From Prionace glauca (taxonomy: Eukaryota > Chordata > Chondrichthyes > Carcharhiniformes > Carcharhinidae): DNA of 64,000 bases. Below are positions 34,616 through 46,839 of the stretch, one piece after another. How positions within the stretch are numbered: the first letter of the stretch is position 1; every line of letters starts with the position of its first letter. A model generated the notes under the pieces. That model saw only the letters and a list, made by a program, of their open reading frames with translations, had not been told where the DNA came from and made no database searches. A program made the translations under genes and the position numbers. The stretch covers positions 112,339,476 to 112,403,475 of the forward strand of contig CM075728.1 in the NCBI GenBank assembly GCA_037974335.1. Reading direction: 5' to 3'.

Positions 34616-35229
34616 TGGTGGACTTTGACTGGTGTTTCAGCTGTTGCCCTTTGCCAGTATTGTACATATTTCTGTGTTGTCATCTCTGTAGTGAATAGAC
34701 ACACAAAGTCAACTTTAAATATTTAAACACAATATCTTTCATTCTGTAGCTACTTAAACAACAGTAAATGCCTGCAATTCATAAACCAAATACCCACTAT
34801 CTGTTTCTTTACTCAATTTAAGGTTGATTCCAGCTTGAAATTAAAACCTGGCCAAGTTTTGTTGTTGTATGGTATTTATTAGTCCTTTGGTCTCTTCTTC
34901 TTGGAGATGTTATCTCTCCTTGTGAGCTTGGTCCCTGGTTCTTCACACTGCCTTCTGAACAAGCTCTTTGTGTTCGCACAGATAAAACTCCAAAAGTTCC
35001 TTGGTAACCAGCCAATTAATTGATCAGAAACCCCAACTGCATGGTTCAATTAGACCAATCAAATACAGCCAGATAGTGGTATTGGTCACTTCAGACTCCA
35101 CCATACCTCGGCCCCTTAAGTGCATGTTGTTTGCATTGCATAACAAAGGAAAGACAGAAGATGGATTGAAAGTAGAACTCATTATAATGTGAATTTCATT
35201 TTACACTTGTGCAAGTTCTTGGAAACATA

Positions 35230-35495
35230 ACAGGAACAGAAATAGGTAATTCAGATCCTTGAGCTTGTTTTTCCATTCAATACGATCATGGCTGATCTTG
35301 TCATGTTCTCAATTCCACTTTCCTATTTGTTCTCCATAATCCTTCAATCTGTTACAAATTAAAAATCGGTCTTAACTCCACTTTAAATTTACTCAACATC
35401 CCAATATCCACTGCACACTGAAGTAGTAAATTTCACAGATTCAGAACCCTTTGAGAGAAATAATTTCTCCTCATCTCCATTTTAAATCAGTGTAT
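35230..35495 (-). mobile_element. CR1 LINE 3' end (copy B)
   Basis: Counterpart of 3160-3425. The flanking 34616-35229 and 35496-35959 hold nothing I recognise. Confidence 0.65.
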
Positions 35496-35959
35496 AAAGG
35501 CATACGACTAATAATAAAAGTGAGTGCTAGGCAATTTTCCAAAAATTATGGCCCATGTCAGAATCTTCAAGTAACTGAAGAGTGTTAAATTAAATTTTTC
35601 ATATAAGATGAAATTAAATAACTTCCATCTACATATTGTTCCTCTGTTCAATTGCTTAAAGCGTTATTGAAATAGTTGTTTAGATTTTAAAACCTGTGTG
35701 AAGATGAGAGAGGTATTAAGATAGTATGACATGGCATTCACAGTGACTTTATTTGAAAGAACAATTTGGTATTGTTACTGTCCTTTGCTTCATCTGAAAG
35801 TATTTTTATTAAGTTACAGGGGGCAGATTGTCAAGATAATCAGATTAATGATTAATATTTGGACTGCATTGTTTCCTTATCTGAAATTGACTTTTGCTTT
35901 AAATTGTATTGCAATGTTGACTCAGTACAGTGCTCTACTTTGATAATGTCACACGAACA

Positions 35960-36925
35960 AATGAAACCAGGGCTTATAAAAAAAATTAGGGATACAACTA
36001 GATCCTAACAGAAGCTGTATAAAGTTGCAAGAAAAAGTAGCAAGCCTCAGGATTGGAAGCAGTTCAAAATTCAACAAAGAAGGACCAAGAGACTGACTAA
36101 GAAGGAAAAATAGAGTATGAGAGTAAACATGCAAGTAATATAATTGCAGACTGTAAAAGCTTCTATGAGTACATAAAAAGAAAAAGATTAATGAAGACAA
36201 CTGTACATCTAAAATGAGAGAGTCTATAATAGATACCAAAGAAACGGCAGAGCAATTAAGCAACTTCTTTAATTCTGTCTTCATGGAAAAAGACACAAAT
36301 AACTTCTCAGAAATTCTAGGGAACCCAGGATCTAATGAGAAGGAGGAATTGAAGGACATTAGTATCAGTTAAAAAATATTGCTAGAAAAATTAACGAAAC
36401 TGAAAGGCAATAAATCTCCAGAGACTGATAATCTACGTCCCAGTGCACTAACGGAGGTGGCCATGGAAATAATGGATGTGTTGGTTATCATCTTTCAAAA
36501 TTCTGTAAATTCTGGAACAGCCCCAGCAGTTTGGAGGGTGGCAAATATAATCACATTATTTAGAAAAGGAGGGAGGGAGAAAAAAGGGAATTACAGACTG
36601 GTTAACCTAACATCTGTAGTAGGGAAATGCTGGAGTCTGTTATAAAAACTGCACTTCCATATGGGACACTACAACACAATTAAACAAAGTCAACATAAAA
36701 GGAAAATAATGTTTGACGAACTTAATATTTTGAGGACATAACTTGAATAATAGATAAGGGAGAACCAGTGCATGTGGTATCTTTGGATTTTCAGAAATTT
36801 TTCATAAAGTTCTGCTTAAGAGGTTAGTGTGCAAAGTTAAAACATATTGGATTGGGGGTAATATATTGACATGGATTGAGAATTAGTTAGCAATCAGGAA
36901 ATAGAGACTAGGAATATGTAAGAGA
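35960..36925 (+). mobile_element. CR1 LINE reverse-transcriptase fragment (copy B)
   Basis: Counterpart of 3890-4855, with the RT remnant at 36379-36645. Confidence 0.75.
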
Positions 36926-38157
36926 ACAGTGACTACGATGACACACAACCCTGCCACAGTAACCTCTGCAAGACATGCCAGATTATCGACACGGATGCCA
37001 TCATCTCACGTGAAACACCATCCACCAGGTACATGGTACATACACTTGTAGCTTGGCCAACATTGTCCACCTGATACGCTGCAGGAAAGGATGTCCTGAG
37101 GCATGGTACATTGGAGAGACCATGCAGACGTTACGACAATGGATGAATGAACACTGCTCGACAATCACCAAGCAAGAGTGTTCTCTTCCTGTTGGGGAAC
37201 ACTTCAGGGGTCACAGGCATTCATAGAACATAGAACATAGAACATTACAGCGCAGAACAGGCCCTTCGGCCCACGATGTTGCGCCGACCAGTTACAAAAC
37301 AATGACCCACGAGCCTAAACTAATCCCTTTTCGTCCATAAACCTATCCACAGATCTCTTAAACGCCCCCAAACTAGGTGCATTTACAACTGCAGCTGGCA
37401 GGGCATTCCAGTCCCTCACCACCCTCTGGGTAAAGAACCTACCCCTGACATCAGTCCTATAACTACCCCCCCTTAATTTAAAGTCGTGCCCCCTCGTGCT
37501 AGATTTCTCCATCCTAGGAAAAAGGCTATCACTATCTACCCTATCTAAACCTCTAATCATCTTATATGTTTCAATAAGGTCCCCTCTTAGCCGCCTTCTT
37601 TCCAGCGAAAACAACCCCAAATCTCTCAGTCTCTCCTCATAGGATCTCCCCTCCATACCAGGCAACATCATTCGGCCTCTGATCCTCGGGGAAGCATTCT
37701 CCAAGGTGGCCTTCATGACTCACGACAGTGCAGAGTCACTGAGCAGAGACTGACAGCCAAGTTCTGCACACATGAGGACGACCTCAACCAGGATCTTGGG
37801 TTCGTGTCACACTATCTGTTACACCCCTTGCCTGGGCTTACAAAATCTCACTAACTGTCCTGTTTGGAGACAATACACATCTCTTGAACCTGTGCTTAAC
37901 CCTCTCTCCACTCACATTGTCTGTACCTTTAAGACTTGATTACTTGTAAAGACTCACATTCCAACCATTATTTCGTAAATTGAATTTGTTCTTTATATGC
38001 CCTGTTTGTGAATAGAATTCCCACTCACCCGATGAAGGGGAAGTGCTCTGAAAGCTAGTGGCTTGTGCTACCAAATAAACCTGCTGAATTTTAACTGGGT
38101 GTTGTGAGACTTCTTACTGTGTTTACCCCAGTCCAACAGCAGCATCTCCACATTATA
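36926..38157 (+). mobile_element. Penelope-like retroelement, GIY-YIG end (copy B)
   Basis: Counterpart of 4856-6087, interrupted at 37222-37710. Fossil. Confidence 0.65.
37222..37710 (-). mobile_element. CR1 LINE 3' fragment inside the Penelope-like element (copy B)
   Basis: Counterpart of 5152-5640. The C-terminal frame (RSYEERLRDLGLFSLERRRL) remains open. Confidence 0.82.
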
Positions 38158-38470
38158 GAGAACCTAGAACAAGGGGTCACAGTTTAAGGATTGAGAATAG
38201 ACCTTTTAGGACTGGGTGAGGAGAAATTTCACCAACCATGGGATGGTGAATTTACGGAATTTATTATCACAAAAGATTATGGAGGCCAAGTTACTGAATT
38301 TTTATGAGAGGGATAGATTTCCAGATACTAAAGGCATTAAGAAATATGCGGAGAGAGTGGGAGAGCATGACGTTAGATAGAGTATCAGCCATGATCATCT
38401 TGAACAATGGAATAGTCTCGAGAGGCCGAATGGCCTACTCCTGCACTGATTTTTTAATGTTTCTATTCTG
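38158..38470 (+). mobile_element. CR1 LINE 3' end (copy B)
   Basis: Counterpart of 6088-6400. Confidence 0.65.
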
Positions 38471-38738
38471 AAGAAAGAACTATGATCAGTTTACAACCAT
38501 AAATTCCCTTTTATACCACACAAACTGATTGACTCTGGCCTCAGAAGATCTTGCTGTGTAAGTTCTACACATTCCATAACAATTACTTTAAATTATATAT
38601 AGTACACATATGTAAGTTGTTCTTTTTGATCTTTAAGTAAATGTGCAAATGTATCTTTTAGACAAAGCCGTGTAGTATTATTTCAGTGGCATATTTCCTC
38701 GCCTGTTTTCATGACTTTTTAAAAATCTTTTTTTAAAG

Positions 38739-39077
38739 ACACAATAAATCTGGAGATATTTCAAAGCCCATTGAAAGTATTATTAAATGAAGATGTTCTC
38801 CTGATGTGCAAGGTAACTGGCTATGTTGGTGACACCATTGATCCAACAACTGTTGGAGTCCAATGGATGCTTGATGGGCAGACAGAAGTATATTCTTTCA
38901 TGGGAGGCAGTCATGAGACAAAGCGACCTGGAGCAAACATTCCTGATAGTAATTTATTGAAGAGAGACGTTTCACTGTACCTTCCAAAAGTACAGTTGAC
39001 AGATGAAGGAAAATACACTTGCAAAGTCTTCATAACTCCTGAACGTGCAGAACAGACTTCAACAATGCAGGTCTTAG
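38739..39077 (+). CDS. B7-H6-like protein, V-set Ig domain exon (copy B)
   Basis: Second exon of the complete-looking gene. It has the same phase-1 boundaries, Cys-Trp-Cys core (LLMCKV, VQWML, KYTCKV) and RPGA/LPKVQL blocks as copy A. It differs from copy A at four bases, giving Lys to Met beside the first Cys, Gly to Arg in LLKRD, His to Arg in TPERAEQ, and Ser to Leu at the exon end. The donor is TTAG|GTAAGT. In human B7-H6 the V domain binds NKp30 on NK cells; a similar NK-ligand role here is inference from the domain match. The domain would sit outermost on the cell surface. Confidence 0.85.
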
Positions 39078-39804
39078 GTAAGTGTCTAAAAAAAACACTG
39101 CAGCACCTTCTTGTTACTTTTTGTTAAATGATATCAAATCTATAATTAATGATTATTTCCTCAGAGTCACTCCTGCCTAGAACCCCATAACTTTGCCAGA
39201 AACATGGAAGAAAGCTTATTTAGAGACATATTTCTGTACCACTTCCTGTGGAAGTTACATGGCAGAGCCTCCTTCTGCCTTCTCAGCCTTGCCCTTTGCC
39301 TGAGATGTGATCCTCAGATAAAATCACCACCAGTCAGCTCTCCGCCTCAAAGGAGAGTGCTGCCTATGGTCATATGGGATTATGGTGATTTTAATTTTAT
39401 TGCTTAACCCCATTACACATATGGAGTAGTGGGAGGGTCACAAAATTTAAATATGCCTAGCCTGTGTGTTCATTACTGTGGAGGTATCTCAGGTGCTTAC
39501 ATTCATTCTGAGACTGAATGCTAACACATTGTCACACAGATCTGTGTTCAAGAGATTGCTGCTTCTGCATTTCCATCAGCTTCCTTTATAAGATACAATT
39601 TAAGAAAATAACTCATTTACATTGCTGAGGGCTTGATCAGACTCAATCTACATCTGGAACACACAAACCGCGTACAGCATGTCATTTTCCCTCTTTTTAT
39701 AGCGAGCAACAATATCTTGACCTGCTACTGGGGAAAAGAAGCCAAAATGATCAGTATTGGGAGTTTCCAGATAAGGTTATGAACTTATGAACTTTTACCA
39801 TCAG

Positions 39805-41381
39805 GTTGTGCCTGTTTTCTGGCGTGAACTCGATAAAATCGGGCGTGAGGCGAGTAGTGTGATCTGCGCTGGCCTCCGTGCTTTACCAAGTCCCAAAAAT
39901 GGATGTGATCACAACAGCCATTTAAATGCATTTGCATGTATTTAAATTGACTTAATGGGCTGCACGCCCAACTTTACCAGAATGTCCCCTTTTACCACCA
40001 CATTTGCCCATTCAGAATCGGCAAGAAACAGATGTGCTCCATAGATGTCTGCTTCAGGCATTCCAGTTCATGAGGATGTAGGTGCCTTGCATCCGATGGC
40101 TCTCTGCATGAAATCAGTGGCAGGAATGGGGGAGGCGATGAAGTGGGGTCAGCTGCCTTTTTGCCTGAGATCAGTGTGGGGGGAAAGGAGGGCTGTCCAC
40201 TGCCACTCTGCTGAGATCAGTGGGGGTGAAGGGATGGTCTGCTGCCACTCTGTCTGAGATTGTGGAGAGGTGGGGGGAAGCTGGTGAGGAGCCCACGATC
40301 GGTCTGGGTGGCGGGGAGGGGTGAATAATGTGGGGTTGGGGGCGATGTCCATTAGGGCCAGGAGGTGGCATTATGAGGCCCCGGAGGGATGTGGCAAGGT
40401 AGCAGCATTCTCCCTTTTTTTGCACATGGGCAGTTGGAGGCGCTGATCGAAGCTGCAGGATTTCGGGCGTGTTACAGGCTTGTGCAACACGATTCAGAAT
40501 CGCTGATGTTCTTGCAGGCAGAGTGCATATGGGGGCGCCTCTGAATGGGTCTAAAACACCCCCAGTTTCAAGTCCGCGCAGCACTTAGAATAAAAATGGC
40601 AAAATAGGACCATAAACACGGTAAAGTCGAACATGAGGCCATTAATGCGATCCACGCCTGCATCCGTTCAAATGGCCTCATTACCAAGACCCGGGAATGG
40701 CCACGATCCGATTTGGATCCAAAACGGGCACAACGGCAATTTGAAAGCATTTGCATGCATTTAAATTGAGTTAATGAACTGCCCACCCAACTTTATCAGC
40801 ATTTCCCCGTGATCATTGTTTGGTGGGGCTTGGAGGGAGGAGGGCAGATTGTTGACTAGTTGGTGGTGGCGGGGGGTGGATGGTGAAGAAGGGAGGCCAC
40901 ATCATTCTCTGGTGCAGGGGTTTGGGGGAGGCGGGTAAGATGTATCTCTGGGGGGCTGGGTACAAGGGGGGGGAAGGGGGTCCGCTGCCACTCTGTGGGC
41001 GATCGGTAGGGGGCAGGGGGCCGCAATTGATCTGCGTAGTCGGGGTGCGTGGATAGGGGGGACAGTTATGTTGTGGGGTGGGGTGATGTCTATGGGGGCC
41101 AACGCTCCTGCTTTTTACTCCTGGGCCGCTTTCTCCACTTTTTGCAGTCCAGGAGCAATCTGTCATGCGTGAGATTTTTCAAATATTTTTCTAACTGCGC
41201 ATGCATAGTTCAGAGATCCGATTGTTACAGATGTGCTACGCCCCTCCCACAGTGTGATTCAGACTCACAATTTTTTTCAGGTTAAGTGCGTACGGGGGCA
41301 CCTGAGAGCAGATTTCCAAGTCGGATCTGAATTGCACCCAGATTCAGTATTTAGAATGAAAATGGTAAAATCGGGCCCTAT
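39805..41381. repeat. GC-rich dispersed repeat, two tandem-like copies (copy B)
   Basis: Counterpart of 7735-9310. The intron part before it (39078-39804) holds nothing recognised. Confidence 0.55.
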
Positions 41382-41553
41382 GTCTCTGTTTCCTCTTATT
41401 TGAAAATAAAGCTTGAAAAAAGACAAAGATTCAAATTTGTAAAGTTCCATTTCAATCCAGAAGTCATTTTGGTTTCTTGAAAATTCAATGACTTAGTGAC
41501 ACCATAAGTTATATTCAAACTTGAAATGCGCCATTTGAGAATGCAGAAAGGGA

Positions 41554-41896
41554 AATAAGAACATAAGAACATAAGAAATAGGAGCAGGAGTAGGCCATCT
41601 AGCCCTTCGAGCCTGCCCCGCCATTCAATAAGATCATGGCTGATCTGTCGCTGCTCAGTTCCACTTTCCCGCTTTCTCCCCATAACCCTTAATCCCCTCT
41701 CTTATCAAAAACCCATCAACCCGCGTCTTAAAAATATTTAGCGAGGCAGCCTCCACCACTTCAACGGGTAGAGAATTCCAGAGATTCACCACCCTTTGAG
41801 TGAAGAAGTTTCTTCTGAACTCTGTTCTAAACCACCTCCCCTTTATCTTGAGGCTGTGCCCCCTAGTCCTACTGTCTTTTTTGAGTGGGAAAGGAA
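41554..41896 (-). mobile_element. CR1 LINE 3' end (copy B)
   Basis: Counterpart of 9484-9825, with 'gaacataag' repeats at 41556-41575. Confidence 0.85.
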
Positions 41897-42035
41897 AGGA
41901 TTTGGTTCAAATCTTAAGATTTGCATTTTCTGGTTTCTCGTAACTTACCTGTAAAGTGCTACCTTGCCAGCAGATTGCTGTTATGTAATTAACCTACAAA
42001 ATTTGCACATAAATTTATATTTGCTTTCCACACAG

Positions 42036-42356
42036 CACAACCAAACGTTCAATTATCCACACAATCCATTGCAATTCAAAATGGTTCAGAGGGGTCGGTG
42101 AGATGTGACGTTACTGGATTTTATCCTCAACAGTTGGACATCAGCTGGGTCAAGATATCGAAGTGGAGAACAGAAAATGTTTCATTAGAAAGTTATACAA
42201 AACATTTTGTCAACAATCATGACAAAACGTTTAATGTTTCCAGTCAGCTGAGGATTCGAGCAACAATGAAAGATGATGGTGCTAAGTACAGATGTGTGGT
42301 GGCGCATTCAACATTTCCTGATGGTTTCACAATTGAATCTGTGCTCAGTGTGACAG
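42036..42356 (+). CDS. B7-H6-like protein, C1-set Ig domain exon (copy B)
   Basis: Third exon, 321 bp, phase 1 to phase 1. It is a C1-set domain with CDVTGFYP, ISWVK and AKYRCVVAHS. It differs from copy A by one silent change (GAT/GAC) and one replacement (Ser in A, Asn in B) that gives copy B an extra NVS glycosylation site in FNVSSQ. An FNVTS-type sequon at this place is what I recall in human B7-H6 and other C1 domains, so B probably keeps the ancestral state. Confidence 0.87.
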
Positions 42357-42581
42357 GTGAGTTCTGCTATGGAAGAAATGTGAGTGCGAGGGGAGAGTGG
42401 AAGGAAGGAGAGGGGGAGGATTGAGTGAGTGAAGGAGGGGTGGGTGAAGGTAGGGGAGGAAATAGACATGGTGGATGCATGACAGAAAGGGTGATAAGGA
42501 ATGAGAAAGAGTGGCTTGTATTTCATTAATCCTTTAATATTTTAATGACTAATTCATTAGTTATCCATTACAGAGAGCCAA

Positions 42582-42931
42582 TGGCCGAGTGGTATAATAG
42601 CTGGACCATTAATCCAGAAACTCAGCTAATATTTTGGGGACTCAGGTTCAGATCCAACCATGGCAGATGATGGAATTAGAATTCAAAAAAAATCTGGAAT
42701 TAAGAATCTAATGATGGCCACGTAACCATTGTCAACTGTCGGAAAAAAACAAATTGGTCCACTAATGTTCTCAGGGAAGGAAATCTGCCATCTTTACCTG
42801 ATCTGGCCTACATATGACTCCAGAGCCACAGCAATGTGGTTGACTCTCAAATTGCCCTCAGGCAACTAGGGATGGGCAATGAATGTTGGAAAGTCAGCTA
42901 AGCCCATGTTCCACGAATGAATAAAAAAAGT
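42582..42931 (+). mobile_element. tRNA-headed elasmobranch SINE (copy B)
   Basis: Counterpart of 10511-10860. Here the A box reads GGCCGAGTGGTATAA, closer to a canonical tRNA A box. Confidence 0.78.
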
Positions 42932-43256
42932 GCTAGACAATAAGGAGGACAGAGTGGAAGTGTGGCAGAGAATTAAAATGATAGGTGAGTCAGGGTCATA
43001 CTTGTGGATTTTCTTTACAATGTACTTAAGACCTGTGGGTGTTATTTAAGCCCATCCTAAATAGCCCTTGAGAAGGGCACTTTCATCAACTACTGCAGCC
43101 CATCTGCTACCCCCACAGTGCACTTGGGTGGGAAGCTCCAGGATTTATGACTGTGAATGAAAAGCAATGCATTTATGAGTCAGATACTATGTGAGTTGGA
43201 GAGGAGTTTGCAGATGGTGGTGTTCTCTTGTGTCTGCTGTCTTTGTTCTTATAGAT

Positions 43257-43315
43257 CAGGGGTCTTCAAACTACAGTCTGCAGGCCACATCTGGATCGGA
43301 GTTTGGAGACCGCTG
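43257..43315. mobile_element. 59-bp hAT-type MITE (copy B)
   Basis: Counterpart of 11186-11244. Its central CpGs have changed relative to copy A (TCTGCAGG in place of TCCGCGGG), the usual CpG decay. Confidence 0.75.
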
Positions 43316-43483
43316 TTCTAGATGGTAGAGGTAACAGTCTGGAAGCTGCTGCTAAATAATCCTTGCTGCTGTGAATCCTGAGGATGGTATACAATGTTGC
43401 CATTATGTGGATTGGTGGATGGAGTGAAAATCTCAGGTGGTGGATGTTGCCAATCACTCAGGCTGCATTGTCCTAGATGGTAT

Positions 43484-43844
43484 TTAGGGCATCGCAGTGG
43501 CACAATGGTTAACATTGCTGACTCACAGCACCAGGAACACAGATTTGATTTCAGCTTTGGGTGACTGTGTGGAGTTTGTATGTTCTCCTTGTGTCTTTGT
43601 GGGTTTCCTTCAGGTAATCTGGTTTCCTTACACAGTCCAAAGATGCACAAAGCAGGTGGAATGGCCATACTAAATTGCCCTTAGTGTTCATTGATGTGAA
43701 GGTTAAGGGGATTAACCATGGTAAATGTGCATGTTTATGGAATAGGCTGGAGGAGAGAGCCTGGATAAGATGCTCTTGTGGAGAGTCGGTGCAGATTCAA
43801 TGGGCCAAATGTTCCCTTTCTGCACCATAGGGTTTCTATGGTTC
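43484..43844 (+). mobile_element. HE1/V-SINE-type SINE (copy B)
   Basis: Counterpart of 11413-11773. Confidence 0.85.
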
Positions 43845-44310
43845 TGAGTGCTGTTGGAAATGCATTCTCCAGGCAAGTATTTGGCAACTCCCTGGCAACT
43901 CTCCAATGTACTTCATCAAACTCTTGACTTATGCCTTTTACAAGATGGACAGGAGGTGTGTTGCTTGCCACAGATTTGTCACGATTAGATTCTCTCTTGT
44001 TGGAATTGGTTTTAGCCTGTCACATGTGTGACACAAATGTTACTTGCTACTTATTGGTCCAAGTCTCAATTTTGTCCATGCCTCTTTTCACACTGATGTG
44101 GACTGCTTCATTATCATAATAATGAATGCAATTGTTTTGCACTGATCAGTGAATTTGTTTGTTTCTGATGTTATAATGGATGGAAAATCATTGATGGAGG
44201 TGTTGAAGATGGTTGGGCCTTGGACACTGCCCACAGGAACACTCGCATTGATGACATGGGATTGGAATGATTGATTTCCAAAAACCAAACCAATCATTCT
44301 TTATGCTGCA

Positions 44311-45095
44311 TATGACCAGTAAAAGTTTACCCTCAATCTGCATTGACTTGATTTTCTGAGGACTTCTCAGCCACACAGTCAGACAACCAAATTATTCAGT
44401 AACCCTATCTCCACCACCTTCTGAGGCAGAGAGTTCCGAAGCCACGCAATCATTTGACAGAAAAAAATTCTCATCTTTGTCCCAAAAGGAAAACCCCTAA
44501 CTTTATTAAGCAATTCTTGCTAGTTCTGGACTCATCCACAAGAGGAAACATCCCTTCCATGCACACCTTGTCAAGTCCATTCAGGGTCTTAAATATTTCA
44601 ATCAAGTGACTCCTCACTCTTCTAAAGTCCAGTGGAAATAAACCCAATCTGTCTAACTTTTTCTCATTAGACAACCTGCTCATTCCAGAAAAGGTAGATC
44701 TTTTCTGACACCAACCAAATAAACAAACTCAAATTAACTTAGGGACAAATTAAAAGGGGCAGCCCCCAGGAAAGAAAGGGAGGAACGGCCTGAAGAAAAA
44801 ACAAAGTCAAAAGAAAACTTAAACATTAAATCAAAAGGTGATTCTCAGGGTCTATAATTCACCCCAGCCCCTGCAATGCCCAGTGGGTGCGGAAGGCATC
44901 AACTACGCCCGTGGACACCGCATGCTCTTTCTCCAGGGATATTTGGCCACGAATATAGCCGCAATAGAGGGGTAGACAGTCAGGAGCATCAGTCAGATAA
45001 ACATCATCTGAAACACCCCCATCTTTCCTTAAATAAGGAACCCAAAACTGCACAGTAATTGAGATGCGGAATGAGGTTTTCCCAGAAATTGACAA
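44311..45095 (-). mobile_element. CR1 LINE C-terminal fragment with an internal insert (copy B)
   Basis: Counterpart of 12250-13030. The frame with KLDRLGLFPLDFRRVRSHL lies at 44471-44683. Confidence 0.65.
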
Positions 45096-45227
45096 AGGCT
45101 TTTAGCAGACATGTTTAATGAGTTATCCTTATCCAATGGACATGCAGGTGTGTCTCCACCCACTCGTGCTGGCCATACATGGAGAGGGATCAGACTTCAT
45201 CAAGCTTACAGCTTGAGGTTCCTTTCT

Positions 45228-45750
45228 TCTTGCTTCTGTTCTTCTAATTCTGTTCTTCAAAACTCCAAAATTTATCATTTTGAACTGATTAAAACACATG
45301 CATTTCTGCACATAGGCACTGACCATAGTCATATCATCTAAACTGGTTTATTATAGCTGCCTGACCTTCAGGCATTTCTCCTCAGCCTTTTTGACTCCAT
45401 TTCGTATCTGATTTCTGTCTATTTGTTCAATTCAAATGAATCCGGTTGACTTTATCACCCTTGTAAATCCAAAGACATTTGTTCCAAGAGAGCAATCCAT
45501 ATACTTAGTCCAGAGTTAAAAACCTTCTGTTCTGAAGTTAGTTATATTTCCCATGAGTCTTTTCTTTGCTTGGTCATTTTGCTTTAGACAATAGTTCGCC
45601 AACTACAAACCTATTTTAATTCATCAAGCTAGTGAATTCCTACTGCCATCTCACAATGAGTCCCATAATTTTTTGAATGATCCGAGAGATGCTGGAAATC
45701 TGAAATAAAAACAGAAATGGTTGGATAAACTCAGCAGGTCTGGCAGCATC
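45228..45750. other. 523-bp segment present only in copy B
   Basis: Absent from copy A, where the flanks meet at about 13167 over a shared TCT. The right end (45690-45750) is the first part of a repeat that continues outside the segment ('cagcaggtctggcagcatc' into 'tgtggagagag'). A deletion in copy A is therefore more likely than an insertion in B. No coding signal. Confidence 0.75.
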
Positions 45751-46024
45751 TGTGGAGAGAGAAACAAAGTTAACCTTCCTATTTTTATTCATAGATGTTG
45801 CCAGATCCATTAAGTTTACCCAGTATTTTCTGTTTTATATCCTGTGTGTACTATGTCCTTTGTACCTATGATCTTTGTCTGGGATGGTGATAGTGTGATC
45901 TGATTAAAGTACTGTAAAGTTTCATTATTACTTGCTTGGATTTATGTTCTGCTGTTATAGCAGTATATGAGCTTTGTAGATTTCAGCTTTGAATTTGCTC
46001 GGTTTGTTCACAGTCGAGTCCACT

Positions 46025-46575
46025 CAGACTCTGCTCTCTTTCAACTTCATCCTTTATGATTTCAACATTGTCCAATTAGAACATTTATGTTTATTTTTCC
46101 TTCCTATATATTGCATGTTAACTGGATAATCCTCAAGCTTGCCCATAATGATCAATTGCATGCTTTTACAAACCATTAAGTTTAGATTGATGGGCCTGCA
46201 GTTTTCTATTATTGTTTCATGACCCTTTCTGGTTATTGCAGGCACCAGATTATTTTGTTTCAATCTTTTGGTAACCTCTGTAATCCTATGGACTCCATCA
46301 TGATGATTACAATTATCTTACGAAACTGCTCCCTAATCTCCCTGAGCACTCTGAGATAAATATCACTTACCCCTTTTGACTTATTTACTTTAAGCACTTT
46401 TAACATTTCTAGGACATCCATCTGATTTTTACCTCCTTCATTTGAAATGTCCATCTTTGGGGAATGCAAGTTGCTCAAGCCTTCCCTCGTGAATATTTGA
46501 AGTAGTCTTCTATAATTTCCATTTTAATTCTCCTGCTTGGTCTTTATTCAAATTGTCCTGAGGAACTGAATGATA
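46025..46575 (-). mobile_element. Old CR1-like LINE RT fragment (copy B)
   Basis: Counterpart of 13440-13990. Confidence 0.55.
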
Positions 46576-46671
46576 AAACCAATTCTGCTTGAGCACTCTT
46601 AAATATTATCATTTTCCTTATGCTTTAAATCAATTAAAATATCTTTGTTTTTATGTTTTTAAATTCTACAG

Positions 46672-46773
46672 AATCACGTAATCATTCATATGTTATTGCA
46701 GCTGTAATCGGTGTTATGCTATTATGTGTAACATTTGTCTCTGGGATTTTTATTTGGAAAAGGTGTTCAAAAG
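46672..46773 (+). CDS. B7-H6-like protein, transmembrane exon (copy B)
   Basis: A 102-bp exon, phase 1 to phase 1, with acceptor AAATTCTACAG before 46672 and donor GTAAGA at 46774. It encodes a short stalk (ESRNHS), a hydrophobic helix of about 22 residues (YVIAAVIGVMLLCVTFVSGI and FIW), and a basic stop-transfer KRCSK. This fits a type I membrane protein with the Ig domains outside. There is no charged residue in the helix, so coupling to an adaptor such as DAP12 is not suggested. The intact exon is the key difference from copy A. Confidence 0.85.
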
Positions 46774-46839
46774 GTAAGACACTAGTTTAATCTTATAAGT
46801 GAAAAAAATTGTAACCAATTGATTTTCTCCAGCTCATAT

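Larger units (their letters stand above)
43036..44310. mobile_element. Unclassified dispersed repeat, LINE-like (copy B)
   Basis: Counterpart of 10965-12240, interrupted by the MITE at 43257 and the V-SINE at 43484. Confidence 0.45.
14150..46734 (+). repeat. Inferred 32.6-kb tandem duplication block (copy B full extent)
   Basis: In a head-to-tail duplication the base after the end of copy A is the first base of copy B. Copy A ends at 14149 and the matching base in copy B is 46734, so the block would be 32585 bp, equal to the local offset. Only 32061-46734 can be compared with copy A here; the rest lies left of the window. The junction shows two closely spaced ATGTGTAACA words. Confidence 0.6.
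32061..46734 (+). repeat. Segmental duplication, copy B (part comparable with copy A)
   Basis: Collinear with 1-14149. Copy B carries 523 bp (45228-45750) that copy A lacks and a few small indels. Its right end lies inside the intact transmembrane exon; the sequence continues as that exon, while copy A switches to unrelated sequence. Confidence 0.95.
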
